Below, in pieces: positions 17,269-24,218 of a stretch of 38,258 nt of DNA. Position 1 is the stretch's first letter, and each line of letters starts with the position of its first letter. The notes beneath the pieces are model-generated. The model ran no database searches. It was not told where the DNA came from and was given only the letters and a program-made list of their open reading frames with translations. Origin of the DNA: Lachnospiraceae bacterium (GTDB lineage Bacteria > Bacillota > Clostridia > Lachnospirales > Lachnospiraceae). A program made the position numbers and the translations under genes. The stretch covers positions 1-38,258 of the forward strand of contig CAJTDL010000038.1 in assembly GCA_910575035.1 (NCBI GenBank), in the 5' to 3' direction.

Positions 17269-17853
17269 ATGAATACGATAGAAGAATTAATAGTCATATT
17301 AGGAATATCTTTTGACGTTTTTGCAGTTATGGAATGCCATGGCTCCCTGATTGCAAAAGTAGATAAGAAACAGCTTGCCATATTTTGCTCCCTGCTGATG
17401 CTGGGCCAGGCAGTTTCCCTCGGAACCGGAAATTTCATTTCCCAGCTCTTATGCAAAGACAAAATAGACATCCATGAAGCATTCCTGGGGCAGATTGTGG
17501 CCGCTGTCGTCTTCCTTTGCTTAGGAATACGTCTCCTTCTAAAAGCCTGGCGAAACGAGCGTGTGATTGAACGCAGGGAAGATAAACTAAACCTTCCGGA
17601 AATTGCCAAATTCTATGTGCGGACCATTCTGTTCACATTGTTAACAGGGCTTGCTTTTGGCTTACTGCAAAGCAGCGCGGCTGCCCTTTTGGCAATGATC
17701 TTGACCCTCACGGTAGCCGTAACGGTTTTAGGCGTTTACACTGGCTATCATTTAGGATTTGAGCATAAAATTAAAGCCTATCTGGCTGGAGGGATACTGC
17801 TGCTTATTGGAGGAATGGACGTTATCTTAAGGTATATTTGGAAAATTGTATAG
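17269..17853 (+). CDS. MntP-like (DUF204) membrane protein
   Basis: A 194-residue protein with about six hydrophobic helices. The first helix, ILGISFDVFAVMECHG, matches the MntP opening with an aspartate at residue 16. MntP proteins are manganese efflux pumps made of two inverted three-helix halves, the second normally with its own aspartate in a helix like SIDALAVG. Here the corresponding helix (FTLLTGLAFGLLQSS) has no acidic residue, so the metal site may be altered or the substrate different. The ATG at 17269 follows GGGGG closely. It stands apart from the MMPL cassette on the same strand. Assignment to the family is from pattern and length. Confidence 0.55.
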   Translation: MNTIEELIVILGISFDVFAVMECHGSLIAKVDKKQLAIFCSLLMLGQAVSLGTGNFISQLLCKDKIDIHEAFLGQIVAAVVFLCLGIRLLLKAWRNERVIERREDKLNLPEIAKFYVRTILFTLLTGLAFGLLQSSAAALLAMILTLTVAVTVLGVYTGYHLGFEHKIKAYLAGGILLLIGGMDVILRYIWKIV

Positions 17854-17896
17854 GCATCGGCAACAGGGACGCCATAAGCGGAAACTCAGCTATTAT

Positions 17897-18197
17897 CTAC
17901 AATGCTCCTCCAAAATATTCATCTATGGCTCCCTTTACCGCATTTTCCTGCCTGGTCAGAAGCTGCAGATTCTCAAGGACTGTCAACCCTCCATGCGCAT
18001 TGCATCCATTCCTGATACGCTTTTTGCATACAGTCATATACAAGCACCATGCCAAAATGTGTTTCCTCATCCTCCTCCGGCAAATAAGAGAATTGGTATA
18101 AGTCCACGGGGATCCTTTCAAAGAAAGAAAACTCATCCTGCAATTCCTCTGTATAATACATGCTGCCTATTTTAGGGCTTTTCCATCCTCTTTTCAT
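17897..18197 (-). pseudogene. probable frameshifted small gene
   Basis: Two minus-strand frames look like pieces of one protein. From ATG 18197 the first reads through acidic, protein-like sequence (DLYQFSYLPEEDEETHFGMVL, then DCMQKAYQEWMQCA) and stops at 17973. The second frame continues the same helical style from about 17990 to 17897 (TVLENLQLLTRQENAVKG, ending DEYFGGAL). A one-base change in the GGAGGG run near 17992 would join them into a protein of about 98 residues. No clear ribosome site is visible, and no family is recognised. A chance pair of open frames is the alternative. Confidence 0.35.
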
Positions 18198-18434
18198 AGA
18201 GTTATTCCATTCTCTTCTTTCACAACAGGGCTTGCTTTTCTGCTTCTTGTCTTTTATCATTATACACAGACCATGACAGAAAAAACAACTGCAAATTCTT
18301 TTCTCTCTGTTCCAGCTTGTCCCTAGAGCCCGATGAAACCCAAGCCCTGCCTCAAACCACTGGCTATCCCCTTCTCTATCCCAAAAAACAACGGGACAGC
18401 ATCCTGATCCCATACGAATTTATAAAAATTTCAT

Positions 18435-18463
18435 TTGTATCCTCCGCTTTCATTTGTTACAAT
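18435..18463 (+). promoter_or_regulatory. promoter of the Rpn-family gene
   Basis: TTGTAT (18435-18440), 17-nt spacer ending in TGT, and TACAAT (18458-18463). The expected start near 18470 leaves a leader of about 190 nt to the chosen ATG. This argues against starting the protein at 18435. Confidence 0.68.
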
Positions 18464-18659
18464 ATCTCTTAGGAAGCAGCAATGCAATTATGGGCAAGCG
18501 CTTCCCAACCTCATTCAGGCAGATGCCCAGGCTGCAAGCCAGCCTTGTCCTGCCCACATCTTTTTCCGTCCCAAAAGGGATGGAATCCCAGTGGATTATC
18601 TTGCATCCACAAAATCCCATTATTTGGACGATCAGCCAAGATTCGAAAGGAGAATGCCT

Positions 18660-19781
18660 ATGGAAAAAAAAGAAACGTATCATGATATCCGTAAATTTAT
18701 GGAAGAACTGGAAAATGCAGAAGGCCTTCCAAAGAACATCGCTACAGAAGCGCAGCTCTGGGATGAGATTTTAAAGAAGGAAGCATACCTTATGCATGAC
18801 CAGTTTCTGCCATTGATTTATGAGATCCATGGAAAATCCTACCCACAGGGGACGGCTATCAAGCCCCTTGCCACAGAATATTCTATAGATCGCTCCAAGA
18901 CAAAGGAAATCACATCCATCCGGGCAGACATTACAATTCTTGTAGGCAGCAAGGATATTTACCATTTTGAATGTGAAATTGGCCATGACGGAACCATGGT
19001 GCTGCGGATGTTTGAATATGATGTCCATATAGCCCTGGGATACCGCACCCCATCTCAAAATATGGTTCTTGAATTTCCGCGCTCAGCCGTTCTTTACCTG
19101 CAGGATAACGGGAACCTTCCAGACCACCTATCCTGCAAAATTCAATTTCCCGATGGGGGCTCTTATGACTATAAAGTCCCCACTCTGCGAATTCAGGCCT
19201 ATTCTTTGGAAGAAATTCAAAAAAAGCACCTCAGCGTTTTGATTCCATTCCTCCCCTTACGTTTCCGGAAGCGCCTTTCCAAACAAAGAAAGAAAAACCG
19301 CATGCAAAAAGGGGAATTGACTTCTTTCTACAAGGAGATTATACTTATCTTAGGTAAAGAAGTAGAAGATGGCTATCTCAGTGAGGAAAACTGCAAAATA
19401 ATCCTGGCTCTTTTGGGAAAATCTATGGTGCGGGTATTTTATAAAGATGATGCACTGCTGAAGGAGGTGTTTGAAGTGACAGAGCCTATTTTAGAGTTAG
19501 AGTATGAGAAAATGGAGCGGTATCTAAGGCAGCATTATGATAAGTATTACAAGGAGCATTACAAGGAACATTACAAAGAACATTACAAAGAACATTACAA
19601 GGAACATTACAAAGAACATTACAAAGAACATTACAAAGAACATTACAAAGAACATTACAAAGAGTATTATGAGAAGAAACTAGCCGAATTAAACACACAG
19701 AACGATGAGGCATTATCCCAAAAAGATGAGGAAATCGCCCAATTAAAAAAACAGGTACAAATGTTAAAACTTTCCCAATAA
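18660..19781 (+). CDS. Rpn-family PD-(D/E)XK nuclease-like protein with YKEH repeat
   Basis: A 373-residue protein of the recombination-promoting nuclease/putative transposase (Rpn, YhgA-like) superfamily. The nuclease core is seen as SIRADITILV (metal-binding Asp), then IYHFECEIGHDGTMVLRMFEYDV, which matches the Rpn ExQ...RmfeYd pattern with ECE in place of EFQ, and a later helical part. The C-terminal third holds nine exact YKEH units and a YKEY, then a coiled coil (EIAQLKKQVQMLKL). The ATG at 18660 has AAGGAG 7 nt upstream and lies behind a promoter at 18435; the open frame further upstream lacks protein character. A strong terminator follows. Rpn proteins are linked to recombination and phage defence; the exact role here is not known. 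Confidence 0.85.
   Translation: MEKKETYHDIRKFMEELENAEGLPKNIATEAQLWDEILKKEAYLMHDQFLPLIYEIHGKSYPQGTAIKPLATEYSIDRSKTKEITSIRADITILVGSKDIYHFECEIGHDGTMVLRMFEYDVHIALGYRTPSQNMVLEFPRSAVLYLQDNGNLPDHLSCKIQFPDGGSYDYKVPTLRIQAYSLEEIQKKHLSVLIPFLPLRFRKRLSKQRKKNRMQKGELTSFYKEIILILGKEVEDGYLSEENCKIILALLGKSMVRVFYKDDALLKEVFEVTEPILELEYEKMERYLRQHYDKYYKEHYKEHYKEHYKEHYKEHYKEHYKEHYKEHYKEHYKEYYEKKLAELNTQNDEALSQKDEEIAQLKKQVQMLKLSQ
19548..19667 (+). repeat. 12-bp in-frame tandem repeat (TACAARGARCAT)
   Basis: Nine units of TAC AAR GAR CAT (19548-19655), differing only at A/G third positions, plus a tenth ending TAT (19656-19667). They encode YKEH repeated. Unit number can change without breaking the frame. Confidence 0.95.
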
Positions 19782-19842
19782 AATTGCAGATTGCCCATCC
19801 GAAAACCAATTACATTACCCTGGAGCACACAGTGATCCCTTA

Positions 19843-19878
19843 AAAATAACCAGCGGTTCCGCAACCGCTGGTTATTTT
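19843..19878. terminator. bidirectional terminator between converging genes
   Basis: A 16-bp stem (core AATAACCAGCGGTT and complement) with the 4-nt loop CCGC; T residues follow on the plus strand (TTATTTT) and on the minus strand (TTATTTTTA). It stands between the converging Rpn gene and the sugar permease gene, so it can stop both. Confidence 0.9.
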
Positions 19879-19987
19879 CATATCTATTCTTTCTTCCTGT
19901 TATAAAATTCCTCTAGGAATAGCCTTTACATCCCCCATCTCTTTACTTAGAGAAGCTTTGGCAATGGTATTTTTCCAAGCCGTGCCT

Positions 19988-20881
19988 TTACTTCACTGCC
20001 CCATTTACCACACCGCTCAAAATCTGCTTCTGGCAAATCAAATAGAACAGTATAATGGGCAGCAGCGCCAGCAAATAAGACGCAAACGCCAGGTTATAGT
20101 TTGCCCCAAACTGAGTCTGGAATGACAGCTGCGCTAAAGGCAGCGTATTCTTAGACCCAGACATGATTACCAATGGCGTCATAACATCATTCCAAGTCCC
20201 TAACGCCGTCAAAATAGCTACCGTAGCATGCATCGGCTTCATAATTGGGAAGATCACCTTCCAATACGTGGTCCAGGTCGTAGCCCCGTCCACAAATGCC
20301 GCCTCTTCCAAGGCAATCGGAATATTTGTCAAATATCCAGAATATAAAAGCACATTCATCGGCATATAGAACACCGTATACAGTAAAATAACGCCAAACA
20401 TATTGTCAAGCTGCAAGATTGCAGTCTGCTTTACCAACGGCATCATCAGGATCGCAAACGGCACAAACATACCGCTTACGATATAGAAATATACCAATTT
20501 ATATCCCTTCTTCTTCGCTTTACTGCGACCTACCACATACCCTAACATAGAGTGAAGCACAATCGACAGTACCACTGTTACCACGGTGATCAGCAAACTG
20601 TTCAGCAAAGAATTCCAAAAATCTGTCACCTGCATTGCTTCCGCAAAGTTCGAAAAACTCCAGCTCTTCGGCAGTGAAAGTATTCCCGAAATGCTGTTTG
20701 TCATTTCGGTAGGCTGCTTAAACGCAATTATAATCGTCATATAAAGCGGAAACAGAATCGTGCTCAGCCCCAAAATAAGCAGCACGGTCACTGGCCAGTT
20801 CACATCCCTGGCAGCCTTTTTCCTTACCTTTTCCAAAACGCTTTTCTTAAATTCATCGTTTGTCTGCATATTTTGATTCAT
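19988..20881 (-). CDS. sugar ABC transporter permease, MalG type
   Basis: Inner-membrane permease of a carbohydrate importer (CUT1 family) with about six membrane helices; first helix TVLLILGLSTILFPLYMTII. The cytoplasmic EAA loop, the docking site for the ATPase, is EEAAFVDGATTWTTYWKVIF followed by PIMKP. Length 297 residues is typical. The ATG at 20881 overlaps the stop of the upstream permease gene (TGATG), with GGAGGA about 9 nt before, so the two permeases are translationally coupled. No ATPase gene is present, so a shared MsmX-type ATPase encoded elsewhere is expected. Confidence 0.93.
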   Translation of the reverse strand: MNQNMQTNDEFKKSVLEKVRKKAARDVNWPVTVLLILGLSTILFPLYMTIIIAFKQPTEMTNSISGILSLPKSWSFSNFAEAMQVTDFWNSLLNSLLITVVTVVLSIVLHSMLGYVVGRSKAKKKGYKLVYFYIVSGMFVPFAILMMPLVKQTAILQLDNMFGVILLYTVFYMPMNVLLYSGYLTNIPIALEEAAFVDGATTWTTYWKVIFPIMKPMHATVAILTALGTWNDVMTPLVIMSGSKNTLPLAQLSFQTQFGANYNLAFASYLLALLPIILFYLICQKQILSGVVNGAVK

Positions 20882-21753
20882 CACAACTGCTCCTCCCTCT
20901 TATTTGTGAAACTCATCTGCATCACAGAAATCACTACAATAACTACAAAGAACAGTACTGCATTCGCACTCTGGAACCCAAACTGGCCGCCTGACATACC
21001 ATTGTTGTAAATCAGGTAAGAGATGGACTCTGTACTTTGGGCTGGACCACCCTTTGTCATAGCCATAACCTGGTCAAACACCATTAGGAAGTTCTTCATG
21101 CAAAGCACCATATTGATGCTGAAAAATGGGAGGATCAGCGGGAAGGTTAAATATTTGAATTTCCCCCACCCGCTTACCCCATCAATGGACCCGGCCTCGT
21201 ATACTTCCTGGGGGACAGTCTGGAGGCCAGATATGTAGATAATCGTGTTCATTGCAATTGCCTGCCATGCACAGACAATCATAATTGCCACCCATGCCCA
21301 TGATGTGCTGGAAAGGATACTGGTTCCTTCCCCGCCCAGCAGCTTGGTGAATGCCGGAAAAATATAGGTGAAAATATAGCTAAAAATGTAGCCTACTACC
21401 AAAGACCCTAATACATTCGGGATAAAGTACATGCCCCGTAGGGTATTTTTAAACTTGATCTTACTGTTCAGGCCCATAGCCAGCAGCAGGCTGATTACAT
21501 TTGTCACAACGGTTGAAACAAGAGCCAGACGGAAGGTAAACCAGTAGGATTTTCCCACTCTCCCATCCGTAAACAAATCCATATAGTTACGCAGCCCAAC
21601 CCAGTCAAAATCCCCATAGCCTTTGAAATTAGTAAAACTGTAAATGACACCCTGGATCAAAGGCAGTGTGTTAAACAAGAAAAAAAGTGCTACGATTGGA
21701 ATTGTAATTGCTAAATATGTGGCATCCCTGCCCATTTTCTTTTTCGATACCAT
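20881..21753 (-). CDS. sugar ABC transporter permease, MalF type
   Basis: The partner permease, 290 residues with six membrane helices (first TYLAITIPIVALFFLFNTLP). Its EAA loop is YEAGSIDGVSGWGKFKYLTF followed by PLILP. The ATG at 21753 follows AGGAG by 8 nt; the frame could begin three codons earlier at GTG with a worse signal. It lies 21 nt downstream of the binding protein gene. Together they form the standard binding protein-MalF-MalG order. Confidence 0.93.
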   Translation of the reverse strand: MVSKKKMGRDATYLAITIPIVALFFLFNTLPLIQGVIYSFTNFKGYGDFDWVGLRNYMDLFTDGRVGKSYWFTFRLALVSTVVTNVISLLLAMGLNSKIKFKNTLRGMYFIPNVLGSLVVGYIFSYIFTYIFPAFTKLLGGEGTSILSSTSWAWVAIMIVCAWQAIAMNTIIYISGLQTVPQEVYEAGSIDGVSGWGKFKYLTFPLILPFFSINMVLCMKNFLMVFDQVMAMTKGGPAQSTESISYLIYNNGMSGGQFGFQSANAVLFFVVIVVISVMQMSFTNKREEQL

Positions 21754-21774
21754 AACTTCCACTCCTTTCTCATC

Positions 21775-23049
21775 TTACTGTCCAGCTTCATACTGCTCCA
21801 CCTTACGGATAATGTCACGGTTGTAACGGAGCCAGTCTGTGTCAAATTTTTTCAGGAAAGCATCTTTATCCTGTTCCATTAAGTAAGTCTGGATCATGCC
21901 ATCCACAGCCATCTCGGAAGGATAATGGTGGTCATGGTAATCAGACATTTTTCCTTCCTCAATATAGCTTGCCATGCCATCTAACATAGGCGCAAGCTCA
22001 AAGGCCTCATCCTTACAGGGAACGGCATTCTGGTCGTCCAGGTAGGCCTGCATATTGTCATGTTCTAACAGGAAATCCAGCACTTCATAAGCGGCTTCCT
22101 TATTTTTACATTCCTTTGTCAAACAAAACTGTAAGTCAATACCAGAATTTAAAATGTTTTTGGAAGCGTCATCATTGGCTGGCATTACAAAAGAATCAAT
22201 GTTAATATCCGGGTTTACGGATTTTATCTGCGGAACCGCATAGCTTCCAATGGCATACATAGCTGTTTCCCCATTGGCAAAGGCAATGCAGGCATCGTTA
22301 TAATTATAGGCAAAAGGCCCTGACTGCGCATATGCAAGCATTTCCATTATCCTGTCTGCTACCAGTCCATACTCTTGTTGGAAGGTGGTTTCTTTTCGGT
22401 TCACCTGTGCGCATACATCTGCTGGCGCAAGCCCTACAGCCAATGCATTCCAAGGAGCCAGGCAGGTCCATATGTCACGGAACCCAAAATACAGAGGCTG
22501 GATCTGCTCAGATTTTATCTGCTCGCACAAAGCCATAAATTCTGACCATGTGGTTGGAATTTGCCAACCGTGCTCTTCAAACATGTCTTTGTTGTAAAGG
22601 ACGCCTGCTGCATTTGCCACATAAGGCAACGCGAAGGTTCCCTCAGTAGGCACAAATTCCAGACCCTCCAACATCTCCAGGTAGGCCGGTTTGATCTCCT
22701 TTAACCCCTCATAGTCCGAAATATCTGCCAGAATATTGGCATCCACAAAATAGGAATAATTCATATCCCCACCAATTCCTATGATATCTGGATAATCTTC
22801 CCGGACAAACTTTGTTTTCAGTATTGTCATTGCATCATTTGGCGACTCAATGGTCAATTGGATATCATTGTGTGTCGCATTAAATTCCTCTTGCAGGCGC
22901 TCAAAAAAAGCCACTGCTTCTGGCTTATACTGCACAACATGAATCTGTGTTACCCCATCCTGCCCAGAATCCCCACAGGCAGTAAGCATGGATGACACGA
23001 ACAGAATGCTTAGCATGAACACCGTACACTTTTTGATAAGTTTACGCAT
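21775..23049 (-). CDS. sugar-binding lipoprotein of an ABC importer (MsmE-like)
   Basis: Extracellular solute-binding protein family 1, 424 residues. The N terminus has a lipoprotein signal peptide (positive start, hydrophobic core, lipobox LTAC with Cys at residue 25), so it is tethered outside the membrane. Family features include HVVQYKPEAVAFFERLQEEF, NDAMTILKTKF, YPDIIGIGG and GVLYNKDMFEEHGWQIPTTW. The ATG at 23049 follows AAGGAGA; the 27 codons upstream in frame cover the promoter region and are not coding. It is the first gene of the importer operon and is divergent from an AraC regulator. The sugar is not predictable here. Confidence 0.93.
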   Translation of the reverse strand: MRKLIKKCTVFMLSILFVSSMLTACGDSGQDGVTQIHVVQYKPEAVAFFERLQEEFNATHNDIQLTIESPNDAMTILKTKFVREDYPDIIGIGGDMNYSYFVDANILADISDYEGLKEIKPAYLEMLEGLEFVPTEGTFALPYVANAAGVLYNKDMFEEHGWQIPTTWSEFMALCEQIKSEQIQPLYFGFRDIWTCLAPWNALAVGLAPADVCAQVNRKETTFQQEYGLVADRIMEMLAYAQSGPFAYNYNDACIAFANGETAMYAIGSYAVPQIKSVNPDINIDSFVMPANDDASKNILNSGIDLQFCLTKECKNKEAAYEVLDFLLEHDNMQAYLDDQNAVPCKDEAFELAPMLDGMASYIEEGKMSDYHDHHYPSEMAVDGMIQTYLMEQDKDAFLKKFDTDWLRYNRDIIRKVEQYEAGQ

Positions 23050-23107
23050 AACCCATATTCTCCTTTCGCTTTCTGATACCAAATGCATTTGCCTATCTGT
23101 TAAATAT

Positions 23108-23128
23108 AGTATAACATACCAATATGCC
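23108..23128 (-). promoter_or_regulatory. -10 region and AraC-type site of the sugar importer operon
   Basis: On the minus strand TATACT (23108-23113) serves as -10, but 17 nt upstream the -35 position is a poor TTTTAA. The spacer contains ATACCAATATGCC (plus 23116-23128), which recurs inverted in two parts at 23189-23196 and 23206-23212. A weak -35 with a regulator motif beside it points to activator-dependent transcription, probably by the divergent AraC protein. Confidence 0.55.
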
Positions 23129-23186
23129 ACTTAAAATATCGGAATTTTACCATTTTTATGCCATTATGCTATTTTATTCTTTCTGC

Positions 23187-23215
23187 TTGCATATTGAGTA
23201 GCATTTTGGTATATT
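23187..23215 (+). promoter_or_regulatory. promoter of the araC-type regulator
   Basis: TTGCAT (23187-23192), 17-nt spacer ending TGG, and TATATT (23210-23215). The motifs GCATATTG (23189-23196) and TTGGTAT (23206-23212), complementary to the site before the importer operon, overlap both hexamers, suggesting autoregulation. Confidence 0.6.
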
Positions 23216-23286
23216 TAAATTTAAGAAAATGAAGAAAACATTAATATCATTAAATTTTTAAAAATAAAAATACAGGAGGTTTCCCC

Positions 23287-24150
23287 ATGAATGAAACGAA
23301 GATAAATAAGGATTTGAAATTCTCTATTTTTCCCAGTGAAAATTTTGTAGACCTCAGTCTGTACCAATTCGGTTGGGAAAAGACAAACCCCTCCCATTCG
23401 TATGGGCCTGTTGCCAGAAACCATTACTTGTTTCATTATATCCTTTCTGGAACGGGAACCTTATTTGCAAACAACTCTTCGGGGATTACGGAAACTTACC
23501 ATATTAAAAGCGGGCAGGGGTTTATGGTCTTTCCTGGGCAGATCAATACATATGTGTCTGACCAGCATTTGCCTTGGGAATATGTGTGGGTAGAGTTCGA
23601 TGGGCTTAAAGTAAAAGAATCACTCAGCATTGCAGGATTGTCCCTGGATATGCCAGTGTATCATGCAAAATCGAAGGATTTGAGGGAATGCATGATGCAG
23701 GAAATGTTATACCTGGCAGAGCATGGGAGTGAGGCGCCATTTCATTTGATTGGACACCTTTACCTGTTCTTTGACGCTATGCTGCGGTCGATAACACCAG
23801 AACAAGCTCATCAGGGGAAGAGACTTCAGGATTTTTATATCCGGGAAGCCTTAGCGTTTATTGAGCAGAATTTCCAGAATGATATTTCGGTAGAGGATCT
23901 GGCCAAGGTGTGCGGATTGAACCGAAGTTATTTTGGGAAGATTTTTAAAGGGATTACAGGAAAAACACCACAGCAGTTTTTGTTGGCTTATCGGATGATT
24001 AAGGCCACAGAGTTATTGAAGCTGACAAAGCTTTCCGTTGGGGATGTGGGAAATGCGGTGGGGTATGCAAACCAGCTGCACTTTTCCCGGGCGTTTAAGA
24101 ATGTGTATGGAAGGTCACCGCGAGAGTGGAGGAATGAGAATCAGGTCTAA
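23287..24150 (+). CDS. AraC family transcriptional regulator
   Basis: A 287-residue regulator with an N-terminal cupin-like sugar-sensing domain (about 20-150; HYLFHYILSGTGTLF and GFMVFPGQINTYV are typical AraC cupin strands) and a C-terminal double helix-turn-helix (about 190-285): ISVEDLAKVCGLNRSYFGKI, FKGITGKTPQQFL, then VGDVGNAVGYANQLHFSRAF, FKNVYGRSPREW. The second signature is a good match to the AraC profile. ACAGGAGGT precedes the ATG. It is divergent from the sugar importer and most likely activates it in response to the imported sugar. Confidence 0.93.
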   Translation: MNETKINKDLKFSIFPSENFVDLSLYQFGWEKTNPSHSYGPVARNHYLFHYILSGTGTLFANNSSGITETYHIKSGQGFMVFPGQINTYVSDQHLPWEYVWVEFDGLKVKESLSIAGLSLDMPVYHAKSKDLRECMMQEMLYLAEHGSEAPFHLIGHLYLFFDAMLRSITPEQAHQGKRLQDFYIREALAFIEQNFQNDISVEDLAKVCGLNRSYFGKIFKGITGKTPQQFLLAYRMIKATELLKLTKLSVGDVGNAVGYANQLHFSRAFKNVYGRSPREWRNENQV

Positions 24151-24160
24151 GCTTCTGACT

Positions 24161-24204
24161 AAAACAGGCAAGTACCCTGTTTCCACAACAAGGGAACCTG
24201 CCTG
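24161..24204 (-). terminator. terminator of the CotH/LRR surface protein gene
   Basis: Inverted repeat with CAGGCA at 24165 pairing to TGCCTG ending at 24204, two internal mismatches and a loop of about 12 nt. On the minus strand it ends in TTTT (24161-24164). It lies 15 nt past the AraC stop and may also protect that mRNA. Confidence 0.6.
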
Positions 24205-24218
24205 ATGGCGCCGTAAAA

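Noticed and set aside
19486-19809. Minus-strand frame with repeated Cys-Asn-Val units
   Set aside because: It is the antisense reading of the YKEH repeat in the Rpn gene; no start signal and cut by the terminator region.
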